DNA of 64,000 nt. Source: an uncultured Barnesiella sp. Lineage in GTDB: Bacteria > Bacteroidota > Bacteroidia > Bacteroidales > Barnesiellaceae_A. This document shows positions 36,365-45,741 of the stretch, piece by piece (within the stretch, counting starts at the first letter, position 1; the number at the start of each line of letters is the position of its first letter). Position numbers and translations under genes: made by a program. Location: positions 62,001 through 126,000 of the forward strand of contig CALUJY010000007.1 in assembly GCA_944321085.1 (NCBI GenBank), in the 5' to 3' direction. The notes under the pieces were generated by a model that saw only the letters and a program-made list of their open reading frames with translations, made no database searches and was not told the DNA's origin.

Positions 36365-37225
36365 ATGTCTTTGTTGAAATTAAAAAAGGAATTTCGTAAA
36401 ACAGTATATAATATATGGAATAGCATTGATAATAAGGTAGTTATTCCTAATGAGTCTGTTTGCATAGATGTAATTATCCCGGTTGTTCCCAAAGATTTGC
36501 ACATATTGCCATTGTGTCTTCAAGGTGTACGTCGCCAAATTCCTCACAAAATAGATGCTATATATGTGGTGGCGCCCGATAATGAAGATATAAAGTCGTT
36601 TTGTCGTAAGGAATCGTTGGTTTTTGTGGAAGAAAGCAGTGTATTGGGCTATGCACCGCGTAAATCCGAAATAAAATTAAACGACGGTTCTGATTTATCC
36701 GGATGGATATTCCAACAATTATTGAAATTGAGCGCTCGGATAGGGAATCAAAGATATTTTTTGACTATTGATGCCGACCATGTTCTGTTGCAACCTCACC
36801 CGTTTTTAACGACCGAAGGACGGGTTGTTTATTATCGAAGTCGTGAGTATAACGAACCGTATTATAAAAACATAGAGCAACTCATGGGGTATTATCCTGT
36901 GCATTTGTTTTCTTATGTGTCTCATAAAATGTTGTTTGACAAGAATTTATTACATGATTTACAACATAAGATAGAGCAGAAGAAAATAGAATCTTGGGAC
37001 AAAGCAATTATACACTCCATCGATCCGAAAGTTCATTCGGGCTTTTCTGAATTTGAGTTATATGGCGATTTTGTATGCCACACGGATTGTTATAATTTGC
37101 CGTGGCGTTCCAAATCTTTACCTTATACTCAAATAGACAAATACGACAATTTAGTATTGCAATATGGACAGAAATATAGGTCTGTAACATTTCCTGAATA
37201 TTTCCAAAATAAAACATCTATATGA
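36365..37225 (+). CDS. DUF6492-like glycosyltransferase
   Basis: 286 residues. N-terminal GT-A-like part with IDVIIPVVPKDLHILPLCL and a DxD-type metal motif in TIDADHVLL; later GFSEFELYGDFV, typical of the DUF6492 group. Acceptor and donor unknown. Overlaps the following fucosyltransferase by 4 bases. Confidence 0.75.
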   Translation: MSLLKLKKEFRKTVYNIWNSIDNKVVIPNESVCIDVIIPVVPKDLHILPLCLQGVRRQIPHKIDAIYVVAPDNEDIKSFCRKESLVFVEESSVLGYAPRKSEIKLNDGSDLSGWIFQQLLKLSARIGNQRYFLTIDADHVLLQPHPFLTTEGRVVYYRSREYNEPYYKNIEQLMGYYPVHLFSYVSHKMLFDKNLLHDLQHKIEQKKIESWDKAIIHSIDPKVHSGFSEFELYGDFVCHTDCYNLPWRSKSLPYTQIDKYDNLVLQYGQKYRSVTFPEYFQNKTSI

Positions 37226-38058
37226 TACGTGTTGTGGGAACATTTGCCGGTCTGGGTAATCAAATGTATCAATATGCATTATTTTTGCGTTTGTTGCATG
37301 ATAATAATGCGACAGACAAGATATATTTGAAAGCTCGTAAACGCAACAAACATAACAATATCATGTTTTTTGATGTTTTCGATATTGATATAGAAAAGAG
37401 TTCTCCTTGGTGGGTACGAATTCTTTTTTCAAAGCAGATAGTAAAATATTCGTTGCCATTATTGAAAGGAAAGAAAATTACAGATGCCGATTGTACTATC
37501 GATAATTTATGGCCTCGCATATCGGGTGTTTCCGTGTTGTATTATTATGGTTTTTGGCAGGATTTCAGAATATTACAACCGATAGAGAGAGAGGTTCGTG
37601 AGGTTTTCTCTTTTGACCGTTCTTCTGTTTCTACACAAAACAGGAATTTGGCTCATCGGTTTTCGAATGAAAAATCGGTGAGTATTCATGTTCGTCGGGG
37701 CGATTATGTGGGTCATCCTACTTTCGATGGTGTATGTACGGTAGATTATTATAAGAAAGCCATTGCTTATATGAAAGAAGTCATAGGCGATGATATAAAA
37801 TTCTATGTATTTACCGATGATTCTCATTGGGTAAAAGAAAATCTTGGTTTTTGCGATTTTATTCTTGTCGATAGTAACAGAGGAAAAGATAGCTGGCAAG
37901 ATATGTATTTGATGAGTAATTGTCGTCACAATATCATTGCTAATAGTTCGTTTAGTCGTTGGGCTGCTTGGTTGAATACAAATCCCGATAAAATAATTAT
38001 TGCGCCCGACGAAACTATACAAGGAGAGCAAAAGAGTATAAAGATTATAAAATGGTAA
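37222..38058 (+). CDS. Alpha-1,2-fucosyltransferase (GT11 family)
   Basis: 278 residues. GLGNQMYQYA at 10-19 and the GDP-fucose-binding HVRRGDY at 156-162 are the two signatures of GT11, and FYVFTDD plus IIANSSFSRWAAWL complete the family pattern. Adds fucose in alpha-1,2 linkage, usually to galactose. With the GT10 gene at 4.1 kb it gives this strain two kinds of fucosyl transfer, which can make blood-group-like ends on its surface glycan (inference). Confidence 0.92.
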   Translation: MIRVVGTFAGLGNQMYQYALFLRLLHDNNATDKIYLKARKRNKHNNIMFFDVFDIDIEKSSPWWVRILFSKQIVKYSLPLLKGKKITDADCTIDNLWPRISGVSVLYYYGFWQDFRILQPIEREVREVFSFDRSSVSTQNRNLAHRFSNEKSVSIHVRRGDYVGHPTFDGVCTVDYYKKAIAYMKEVIGDDIKFYVFTDDSHWVKENLGFCDFILVDSNRGKDSWQDMYLMSNCRHNIIANSSFSRWAAWLNTNPDKIIIAPDETIQGEQKSIKIIKW

Positions 38059-38903
38059 ATCATACTATGAATCGCACAGAGAGTATAAAAGTTACGCTAT
38101 TGATATCGACTTATAATTGGAAAGAGGCTCTTTCTTTGTGTCTGAAAGCTGTGACGATGCAGACTCGCATGCCCGATGAAATAGTCATTGCCGATGATGG
38201 CAGCAGCAATGATACCCGTGAGGTAATAGACCATTTCCGTCAAAGGTGTCAGGTGCCGGTGATACATTGCTGGCAAGAGGACAAAGGTTTTCGTAAAACC
38301 CGCATATTGAATTATGCTATCTCGCAATCGACAGGCGATTACATCATACAAATCGATGGAGATATTATCATAGACCATCATTTTATAGCCGACCATTTGA
38401 ATCAAATGCGTCCGCATACTTTTTTGCGAGGGAGTAGAGCCGGATTGCCAGAAGTGTTTACCCGGCAGGTTTTGGCTGATGGGCAGATTGATTTTACGGT
38501 CTTTTCACGACATTTGCATAATCGTTTCAATGCCGTACGTTCGCGTATATTGGCCTTTTTCTTATGCCGTCGTTCTAATGACGTGCGTCATGTGAAAGGG
38601 TGTAATACTTCGTTTTGGAGAGAAGATTTTGTAGCGGTCAACGGTTACAACAACGACCTGAGCGGATGGGGGCATGAGGATATTGAATTGGCAGCAAGAT
38701 TATATAATAATGGTACCCAGTTGCGTATTGTTAAATCGTTGGCCATAGGGTATCATCTGTATCATAAGTTTTATTCGCGAGATAAAGAGGCCGGCAACTT
38801 GGCTTCGTATGAAGAAGTTATAAAGCAAAAGATACGTTATTGCAATAATGGCTATAAAGAGGCTGTGCAAGAGGTTGAAAAAGATGGAAAAGTTTGGCGC
38901 TAA
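38052..38903 (+). CDS. Glycosyltransferase family 2 with galactosyltransferase-type C-terminus
   Basis: 283 residues. GT-A fold: LLISTYNWKEALSLCLKAV, VIADDGSSNDT, DGDIII as the DxD site, then VKGCNTSFWRED and GWGHEDIELAARL as in the galactosyltransferase C-terminal domain. Overlaps the GT11 gene by 7 bases; an alternative start is the Met six codons in. Confidence 0.88.
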   Translation: MVNHTMNRTESIKVTLLISTYNWKEALSLCLKAVTMQTRMPDEIVIADDGSSNDTREVIDHFRQRCQVPVIHCWQEDKGFRKTRILNYAISQSTGDYIIQIDGDIIIDHHFIADHLNQMRPHTFLRGSRAGLPEVFTRQVLADGQIDFTVFSRHLHNRFNAVRSRILAFFLCRRSNDVRHVKGCNTSFWREDFVAVNGYNNDLSGWGHEDIELAARLYNNGTQLRIVKSLAIGYHLYHKFYSRDKEAGNLASYEEVIKQKIRYCNNGYKEAVQEVEKDGKVWR

Positions 38904-39612
38904 GGTAACGATTATAACGGCGGTGTATAATGGTGCAAAATATATTGAGCGCGCCATAGACAGCATTGCGACACAAACTTATAGCAATATAGAGTATATT
39001 GTGATAGATGGTGGCAGCACAGATGGCACGATAGATATATTGCAACGTCGTAGCGATGTGGTAACTCGTTATATAAGCGAACCCGATAATGGCATATACG
39101 ATGCCATGAATAAAGGTGTGAAGATGGCAACTGGCGACTGGATTTATTTCCTTGGTTGCGATGACTATCTCTATCCTGCTTTCTCAGAAATGTGTTGTTT
39201 ACTCAATGAGAAGCACACTATTTATTACGGTAATGTATTTCACCGAGGAAGGGCGCAGGATGGAGCCTTTACGGCCTATAAATTATCGAAATATCCTATT
39301 CCGCATCAAGCTATATTATATCCTCGTTTGGTTTTTGAGAGATATAGTTATGATTTGCGATATAAAATTTCGGCCGACCATTATCTTACCATACAGTGTT
39401 GGCACGACAAGGATATACGATTCAAATATTGCGACTTGGTTTTAGCCCGATATACCGAAGGTGGATTTTCTACACAAGGCGATGCTTTGTTTCAGAAGGA
39501 AAAACCTCAGATTATACGTCGAAATTTCAGCTTTTGGGTTTATTTGAGGTATCGGTATCGTCTCTACAAATATAGAAACAAAGTGCAATGGTATGATAAA
39601 ACAATAGAGTGA
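38884..39612 (+). CDS. Glycosyltransferase family 2
   Basis: 242 residues from the ATG at 38884, which directly precedes the conserved TIITAVYNGAKYIERAIDSI; an in-frame ATG 12 codons upstream is less likely. IVIDGGSTDGT and DNGIYDAMNKG are typical of the PGL/WcaE-like GT2 group. Overlaps the previous gene by 20 bases. Confidence 0.87.
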   Translation: MEKFGAKVTIITAVYNGAKYIERAIDSIATQTYSNIEYIVIDGGSTDGTIDILQRRSDVVTRYISEPDNGIYDAMNKGVKMATGDWIYFLGCDDYLYPAFSEMCCLLNEKHTIYYGNVFHRGRAQDGAFTAYKLSKYPIPHQAILYPRLVFERYSYDLRYKISADHYLTIQCWHDKDIRFKYCDLVLARYTEGGFSTQGDALFQKEKPQIIRRNFSFWVYLRYRYRLYKYRNKVQWYDKTIE

Positions 39613-40679
39613 TGAGGGTATTATATGATTATCAGGCATTTGATATGCAAAAGGTGGGAGGTATCTCACGATACTTCTCTATATTGTATAATAAATTACC
39701 CGAGTATGGGGTGGATACTGATTTGGCTCTTTTTAATAGCAAAAATTTGTATATACGCAATGAAGGTGTACGCAAATACCTCACTTTCTTGCATCGTAAA
39801 AATCGACGATTATCGAAGGTGATGGTACGGTATTCGTTCTATGACATATTGCATCCTACTTATTATAATCCCTATGTATTGAAAAGGAAGCGGAAAAAAA
39901 GTGCATTGATTATTACTGTCCATGACATGATTCATGAACTGTATTCGTCACAATTTCCCGATGCCGCAGAGGTAAAAAGCAATAAATTGAAGGTGTGTAA
40001 AGCTGCGGATAGGCTTATAGCCATATCGGAGAATACCAAGCGCGATATTATGGATATATGGGGGATAGAAGAGAGCCGTATCGAAGTGGTGCACCACGGA
40101 CAAATGTGGGAAGATGATTTGCAAGAAGTCCCCGTTGATTTGCCTTTCATGGGTGAGTATTTGTTATACGTTGGTGACAGATTGGCAATGTATAAGAATT
40201 TTAAGAATTTTGCGATAGGGGTTGCTCCGGTATTGAAAAAATATGGTTTGCATTTGGTATGCACCGGGCGCGATTTCTTTGCAAGCGAAATGGAGCTTCT
40301 GCATAAATTGGGAATAGCCGATGTGACTGTAAATAAAACCGTTACAGATGGTTCCCTTTTATGGCTTTATCGTCATGCGGCATGCTTTATTTATCCTTCG
40401 TATTATGAAGGTTTTGGTATTCCTATTTTAGAGGCTTTTCAGGCCGGTTGCCCTATGTTGCTGAATCATGCAAGTTGCTTCCCGGAGATAGCGGCAGATG
40501 CGGCTGCATATTTCGAAGATGCGTCGCCCGACAGCTTGTATGAGTCTCTTTGTGCTCTTTTGGATAACAGTGAGCAGCGAAAGATGCTTTGTATTAAAGG
40601 CAAAGAGCGGTTGAAACAATTTTCAACTCAAAACATGCTCGAATGCACGCGGTTGGCATATATGCATGCTATGGGTTGA
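39612..40679 (+). CDS. Glycosyltransferase family 4 protein
   Basis: 355 residues, GT-B. VLYDYQAFDMQKVGGISRYF at the start, LLYVGDRLAMYKNF and YPSYYEGFGIPILEAFQAG in the nucleotide-sugar domain. The ATG at 39612 shares its first base with the stop of the preceding gene. Its stop touches the stop of the convergent GT2 gene (40680) with no base between, so no terminator separates them. Confidence 0.88.
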   Translation: MRVLYDYQAFDMQKVGGISRYFSILYNKLPEYGVDTDLALFNSKNLYIRNEGVRKYLTFLHRKNRRLSKVMVRYSFYDILHPTYYNPYVLKRKRKKSALIITVHDMIHELYSSQFPDAAEVKSNKLKVCKAADRLIAISENTKRDIMDIWGIEESRIEVVHHGQMWEDDLQEVPVDLPFMGEYLLYVGDRLAMYKNFKNFAIGVAPVLKKYGLHLVCTGRDFFASEMELLHKLGIADVTVNKTVTDGSLLWLYRHAACFIYPSYYEGFGIPILEAFQAGCPMLLNHASCFPEIAADAAAYFEDASPDSLYESLCALLDNSEQRKMLCIKGKERLKQFSTQNMLECTRLAYMHAMG

Positions 40680-41540
40680 CTATCTCCCAAATTTGTTGTA
40701 GAACGTTGAAAATAAAAAGTTTACACCTAAAATTATATTAAAACAAGAACTTGCAAAAGATTTCATAAAGGGTAGTGTTACCCGTTTTTCTACTTTTCTT
40801 AATCGTTTTTTGTATTTGGATTGGGTTATTTCGAGTGCTTCTTGTTGTTTGGCAAGAAATCTCGTCTCACAATCCTTTATAATAAAAGGAGGTAGTAACT
40901 CGGTAAGTATTTGGGATCTTTCCTGCATAGATTCTTGTCGCCGTGTGCTGCTTATTCCAGTCTCGTCGTAATATACGGTGGGGAAATCATACAATTGGTA
41001 AGAGGCATTTTTTGTGATAAAAGTTTGTAAGAAGAATTTGTAGTCGGCTGCTATGTGCAGTGATTCGTCATATTGTATAGTATCGAACAGCGTGCGATGT
41101 ATGAATGTCGATTGGTGGTTCATACTCTGTTCATACAGATAGTCAAGTGTTATATTTTGGGGCGCATACGCTATTTGTTTCGTTTGTATCCATATCGAGT
41201 GGCTGCTTATTATGTCGGCCGTAGGTTTTGTGCTAAATATTTGTTGCAGTGTCTCGGGAGCGATGAGGCAATCGCCTGAGTTGAGAAATTGTAAATATTC
41301 ACCATGAGCCAAACTTATGCCTTTGTTCATGGCGTTGTATATGCCTTTGTCGGGTTCGCATACGATAGAAGCGAAATGTTGTTTGTATTGTTCTATCACA
41401 TCGCGGCTTCCATCGGTGCTGCCGCCATCGACAATAATATATTCAAAGTCATTATATGTTTGGCAAATGACGCTTTGGATAGTCTTTTCAAAGCCTTCTT
41501 TGTTATTGTAGTTAATGGTGATGATAGAAAGCGTAGGCAT
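40680..41540 (-). CDS. Glycosyltransferase family 2
   Basis: 286 residues. GT-A part with SIITINYNNKEGFEKTIQSV, IIVDGGSTDGS, DKGIYNAMNKG and FLNSGD; C-terminal basic helix (KYKKRLRKVEKRV) and a final hydrophobic stretch that may touch the membrane. It is a paralogue of the gene at 38884-39612 but lies on the opposite strand. Confidence 0.87.
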   Translation of the reverse strand: MPTLSIITINYNNKEGFEKTIQSVICQTYNDFEYIIVDGGSTDGSRDVIEQYKQHFASIVCEPDKGIYNAMNKGISLAHGEYLQFLNSGDCLIAPETLQQIFSTKPTADIISSHSIWIQTKQIAYAPQNITLDYLYEQSMNHQSTFIHRTLFDTIQYDESLHIAADYKFFLQTFITKNASYQLYDFPTVYYDETGISSTRRQESMQERSQILTELLPPFIIKDCETRFLAKQQEALEITQSKYKKRLRKVEKRVTLPFMKSFASSCFNIILGVNFLFSTFYNKFGR

Positions 41541-41686
41541 AATGGATGTATATGTCGTTTCTTATTGTGACTGCAAAGATAGAAATTTATGTATCTTGTA
41601 TATATAGAATTGTAATATTGTATTGTTGTGTTGTTGAAGTCGATATGGAGCTGAAATACCAAAAAGTTTATACCTTTGTTGTTATG

Positions 41687-42469
41687 ATGCGCCGATATGA
41701 AATAAATCCGATATACAAAACTTGCAAAGAGTTGATTGATGGCATCCCTTCGCGTTTCGAGCGGGAAGGAGAGGTGTTATATCAATGGCGTAATTGTATC
41801 AAGAAGATTATCGTAGAAGATGGCATGGTGTGGAATGTGAAGTCTTTCAAGATACCATACTTTTTAAATAGGTTTGTATATCGTTATTTTCGTAAGTCGA
41901 AGGCAGAACGTTCGTATATCAATGCTATGCGTCTGTTGCAATATGGAGTGGATACTCCCACGCCGGTTGCATATATTATAGAGCAGAATGCGTGGGGAAT
42001 ATCGCACAGCTACTATATATCGGAGCAGTTGTCATACGATTGTGATTTACACGCCTTGCTCGATGAACATCCTGCCGATTTCGAGGAACTGTTGCGTGGT
42101 TATGCCCGGTTTGTGTATTCGTTTCATCGGAAAGGCATCTATTTTCTCGATTTGTCGGTAGGCAATACGCTTATCGTACGCAAACCCGAGGGAGGCGCAC
42201 GTTATTATTTGGTTGACCTTAATCGTACATGGTTTTATGGTCGTCCTTTGACGTGTCTCGAAGGTGTAAAGGGATTTTGTCGCATAGATACGCCGTGGGA
42301 AAATAAAGATTTTATACTCCACGAATATGCCAAGGCCGGTGGATATGAGTATGCCGAGGTATTGCGCAATTATAAAAAATGCGAAAGGCGCGACGATTTA
42401 CGCCGCGCCCTGAAAGACCGTGGTATAGCAGCATTCCTCAGAATGTTCCTATTTGGCGGTAATTCTTGA
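41687..42469 (+). CDS. InaA-type lipopolysaccharide kinase
   Basis: 260 residues from the Met that precedes RRYEINPIYKT, where homologues begin; the frame is open further upstream and a start at 41645 is possible. Protein-kinase-like fold: VWNVKSFKIPY contains the lysine, GIYFLDLSVGNTLIV the catalytic loop (Asp and Asn kept, the usual His is Phe), YYLVDLNR the metal-binding part. Family members phosphorylate Kdo/heptose of the LPS core. TACCTTTG at 41671-41678 would put the transcription start right at this Met. Confidence 0.8.
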   Translation: MRRYEINPIYKTCKELIDGIPSRFEREGEVLYQWRNCIKKIIVEDGMVWNVKSFKIPYFLNRFVYRYFRKSKAERSYINAMRLLQYGVDTPTPVAYIIEQNAWGISHSYYISEQLSYDCDLHALLDEHPADFEELLRGYARFVYSFHRKGIYFLDLSVGNTLIVRKPEGGARYYLVDLNRTWFYGRPLTCLEGVKGFCRIDTPWENKDFILHEYAKAGGYEYAEVLRNYKKCERRDDLRRALKDRGIAAFLRMFLFGGNS

Positions 42470-43367
42470 AACCGCCAATACGACTTCCGTAGGGGAGGAG
42501 TTTTTCGATAGCTTTCAGCAGACGGTATTTTGTGCCGAAAATCTTGCGTATGTCGGGTGCATCGCCTTCGTATCGTAAGTATTGTCGATATGGGCAGGTA
42601 GCTATGCGCTCTTGCATGACGGCGGGATGTTTCCCGTGGAACACGGGGAAGGCCGCGATGTTACCGTAGTTGTATAGAGCTACTTTCTGAGCTGATACAC
42701 CATCGCTCAGTAAAATCTGCTCAGCTTGTTTGCTGCTCATTTTACGAGGGTCGCGGCACCATCCGTAATGGAATATATAGGCATTTTTGAGTAATATGCA
42801 GCGTAGTTTCTGAGTTCCTTCCGTTTGCCAATAATCTTTGTAATCGAAGTTGGGGATGATACGGAATGATTGTGCATCGCGCCATGAGTGTATGTCGGGA
42901 TGACGGCGTACGATGCGAATCTCTTTGGGGTAACCGAAGTGACGTGCATCGATGTAGTGTTCGTAATCGCCGTAGAGATGTATATAGCGTAGCAGAAATC
43001 CGTCGACGTTTTTGTCGTCGATGTATTTGTTGCATGCTTCGCGTATGATGGGTAAGGCGTCTTCGTGCAACACTTCGTCGGCTTGCAGATAGATGCACCA
43101 GTCGCCGGTACAAGCCTGCATGGCAATATCGGTTTGGTTGGCATATATCATACCTTTTATGTTGTAGCGGCACGAATCCCATTGGGTGTGTATGATTTTT
43201 ATCTTATCTGATTTTATGGTTGAAATAAGTTCGTCGGTTTGGTCGTCGCTGTTGCCCAAGGCTATGACAAATTCATCGACGACGGGCAATACCGATTGTA
43301 TGCTCTCTACAACGGGAAAGTCGTAGTTGATGGCATTGCGAATGATTGTAAAGCCGCTGATTTTCAT
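42438..43367 (-). CDS. Glycosyltransferase family 2-like protein
   Basis: 309 residues. GFTIIRNAINYDFPVVESI, VIALGNSDDQTDEL and the acidic YLQADEVLHED region are typical of GT2-like transferases of LPS core clusters. Its 3' end overlaps the kinase gene by 32 bases on the opposite strand. Confidence 0.82.
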   Translation of the reverse strand: MKISGFTIIRNAINYDFPVVESIQSVLPVVDEFVIALGNSDDQTDELISTIKSDKIKIIHTQWDSCRYNIKGMIYANQTDIAMQACTGDWCIYLQADEVLHEDALPIIREACNKYIDDKNVDGFLLRYIHLYGDYEHYIDARHFGYPKEIRIVRRHPDIHSWRDAQSFRIIPNFDYKDYWQTEGTQKLRCILLKNAYIFHYGWCRDPRKMSSKQAEQILLSDGVSAQKVALYNYGNIAAFPVFHGKHPAVMQERIATCPYRQYLRYEGDAPDIRKIFGTKYRLLKAIEKLLPYGSRIGGFKNYRQIGTF

Positions 43368-43413
43368 TTTTAGTGGTGTAGATGTTTAGATAACAAAGAT
43401 ACGAAAATCTTTT

Positions 43414-44139
43414 TTAGAAAGTATTCCGTTGCATATAGTGTGCGCGTTCGTCGGGCGTAAACTTTTCTATGGCATAGCGCAACAGTGTACGGGGTAGGGT
43501 GGTGTAGCAGCGGTCTAAATATTCGATAAGGGTCTGTTTGTCTCTTTTGCCTACTTCGCGCAGCATCCATCCTACGGCTTTTTGAATGAGGTCGTGCGGG
43601 TGGTTGCGCAGGATATCGGCTATGGCAAGGGTATCGTCGAAGTCGTTGTGACGTATATAGGTATAGGTGGCGACGATAGCGATGCGTTGTTCCCACAGCG
43701 AGCCGTTACGGGCAAAGTGGTAGAGTAGGGTGCGGTCGGCGTGCAAGAGATGCTCTCCGACGATTTGTGGTGCCGTGAGGTCTACTAAGTCCCAATTATT
43801 GATGTAGGCTGTATTACGGGTGTATGTGTCGAAGATGGTTTGCCGCTGTGCATCGTCGGTGTGTCGATTCTTGTATTTTTCTACCAAGCAAAGCAGGGCG
43901 GCAAGTCTTATTTCATGGATGGGGTTGTGGAGCATCGGAATTAGTTCGTCGCACGAAAGGTGTGTATAGTGTCGCGCGATGGCACGGTTCTCGGGAACGG
44001 TCAATCCTATGAAACGGTCGCCTTCGCCATACTCTCCCGGAGCAGTCTTGAAAAACGACGAGAGAATGGCTATCTTTTCGGGATGTGCTTTGGCGATGAG
44101 CTCTTGCTCGAAGTCGCGGCTGGTTGTTGTCTTTGTCAT
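43414..44139 (-). CDS. DNA alkylation repair protein (AlkD-like HEAT protein)
   Basis: 241 residues, all-helical HEAT-like repeats, with NNWDLVDLTAPQIVGEHLL and LWEQRIAIVATYTYIR, the motifs that carry the Trp/Asp residues of AlkD-type glycosylases, which excise bulky N3/N7-alkylated bases. Full length. Single gene, last of the leftward genes before the spacer to the SpmAB-like gene. Confidence 0.88.
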   Translation of the reverse strand: MTKTTTSRDFEQELIAKAHPEKIAILSSFFKTAPGEYGEGDRFIGLTVPENRAIARHYTHLSCDELIPMLHNPIHEIRLAALLCLVEKYKNRHTDDAQRQTIFDTYTRNTAYINNWDLVDLTAPQIVGEHLLHADRTLLYHFARNGSLWEQRIAIVATYTYIRHNDFDDTLAIADILRNHPHDLIQKAVGWMLREVGKRDKQTLIEYLDRCYTTLPRTLLRYAIEKFTPDERAHYMQRNTF

Positions 44140-44387
44140 GAGTTTTTATATAGTTGTGGTGTAAAGGTAAAATTTTGTATCGACGTAGTGTCAAAATCTT
44201 TTGTTTTTTCTGACCGTCACTACGAGATACTTTAAAATATTTTATTCTCGCGCACTTAAAAAGATGTTATTTTATTGATATATAGTGTGTTGTGCTTCCT
44301 TTGCGTTTCCTTCTCGTAAGGGTGAAATAGAACTGTTATTTCTTTTCTCCCTGTTTTTATACGATAGTTGTGCTTTTTATGGCAAGT
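44140..44387. other. Divergent spacer
   Basis: AT-rich; no gene or structured element seen apart from the promoter that follows. Confidence 0.45.
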
Positions 44388-44419
44388 TTTGCTCAATAGT
44401 AGCAAAATTTGTATTTTTG
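44388..44419 (+). promoter_or_regulatory. Promoter of the SpmAB-like gene
   Basis: TTTG at 44388-44391, 20 bases, TATTTTTG at 44412-44419. This fixes the ATG at 44451 as the start rather than an upstream TTG at 44424. Confidence 0.7.
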
Positions 44420-44450
44420 ATACTTGTATAATTTAAGCATTCAGTCGCCT

Positions 44451-45683
44451 ATGGTACTCAATTATATTTGGATAGGATTTTTCCTTGTGGCGTTTGTGGT
44501 TGCCATATGTCAGTCGATATTTGCCGGCAATTATGGTATTTGGACCGAGATAATGAATGCCTCTTTTGCAGCAGCAAAAAATGCTTTCGATATATCGTTG
44601 GGACTCACCGGCGTGTTGGCTTTGTGGTTGGGGCTGATGAAGGTGGGCGAGCGTGCCGGATTGGTGGCTGCTTTTGCGCGGTTGATGAGTCCGTTGTTTT
44701 CGCGCCTCTTTCCCGGTATTCCCAAAGGGCATCCCGCGTTGGGTTCCATGTTTATGAATATCTCGGCCAATATGCTCGGTCTCGATAATGCAGCCACACC
44801 TTTGGGGCTGAAAGCCATGCAGGAGATGCAAGAACTCAACCCCAAGAAAGATACTGCAACCGATGCTATGCTGATGTTTCTTATACTCAATGCTTCGGGG
44901 CTGACACTGATACCCATTGGCGTCATGACATATCGTGCTCAAATGGGAGCCGCCAATCCATCGGATATTTTTATGCCTATTCTCGTAGCTACCTTTGTGG
45001 CTACCTTTGTGGCGCTGATAGCGGTGTGTATCAAACAACGTATCAATATCTTCGATAAAGTGTTGATTGGTTGGGGTGTCGGCTTTGTTGTGGTGATAGG
45101 AGGATTGATGTATTTCTTGTCACGACTTTCGCAAGAAGAGGTAGCCCGTATATCGTCGGTCTTTTCCAATGCTCTGCTCTTTACTATTATTGTCGCTTTT
45201 ATAGGGGCCGGGCTTTATAAGCGTATAAATGTCTATGAGAGTTTTATAGAAGGCGCCAAGGATGGTTTTAAGACGGCTGTTACCATCATACCCTATTTAG
45301 TGGCTATTTTGGTCGGTATAGCGGTGTTCCGTGCCTCCGGAGCGATGGATTTTGTGGTCGATGGCATGCGTTATGTTGTAGCTGCTTGCGGGCTTGATAC
45401 TTCGTTTGTCGAGGCTCTTCCTACGGCGTTGATGAAACCCCTGAGTGGAAGCGGGTCGCGCGGACTGATGGTGGATTGTATGGCAACCTATGGAGTGGAT
45501 TCGTTTGTTGCGAGGGTAGCAGCCTCTATACAAGGTTCTACCGATACTACATTCTATATAATTGCCGTCTATTTTGGCAGCGTAGGTATCCGCAAAACAC
45601 GCTATGCGGTAGGTTATGCCTTGCTTGCCGATATAGTAGGTACTATTTCGGGCATTGTCATGGCTTATTTCTTTTTTGGTTGA
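44451..45683 (+). CDS. Nucleoside-recognition (SpmA-SpmB fusion) membrane protein
   Basis: 410 residues, about ten membrane segments. Two Gate/nucleoside-recognition domains in one chain: an SpmA-like half (LGLMKVGERAGLV, PKGHPALGSMFMNISANMLGLDNAATPLGLKAM) and an SpmB-like half (GAKDGFKTAVTIIPYLVAILVG, PTALMKPLSGSGSRGLM). In spore formers these are two genes; in Bacteroidetes the fusion occurs in non-sporulating cells, so a transport role is likely but not established. Confidence 0.87.
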   Translation: MVLNYIWIGFFLVAFVVAICQSIFAGNYGIWTEIMNASFAAAKNAFDISLGLTGVLALWLGLMKVGERAGLVAAFARLMSPLFSRLFPGIPKGHPALGSMFMNISANMLGLDNAATPLGLKAMQEMQELNPKKDTATDAMLMFLILNASGLTLIPIGVMTYRAQMGAANPSDIFMPILVATFVATFVALIAVCIKQRINIFDKVLIGWGVGFVVVIGGLMYFLSRLSQEEVARISSVFSNALLFTIIVAFIGAGLYKRINVYESFIEGAKDGFKTAVTIIPYLVAILVGIAVFRASGAMDFVVDGMRYVVAACGLDTSFVEALPTALMKPLSGSGSRGLMVDCMATYGVDSFVARVAASIQGSTDTTFYIIAVYFGSVGIRKTRYAVGYALLADIVGTISGIVMAYFFFG

Positions 45684-45704
45684 GTTTTATATGCTCTAAG
45701 TTCT

Positions 45705-45712
45705 TAACTTTG
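45705..45712 (+). promoter_or_regulatory. -7 element of ybeY
   Basis: TAACTTTG, 29 bases before the start; a TTG at 45680-45682 is 22 bases upstream, slightly long. Confidence 0.45.
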
Positions 45713-45741
45713 CAGTCGCTAAAATTTAATACAATCGTATT

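Noticed and set aside
40677..40682. Frameshift or gene fusion where two stops touch
   Set aside because: The genes are on opposite strands, both full length; it is only a zero-gap convergent junction.
42628..42643. Second parS-like 16-mer, TGTTTCCCGTGGAACA
   Set aside because: It breaks the central CACGTG core and lies inside a conserved coding stretch of the GT2-like gene, so chance is the better explanation.
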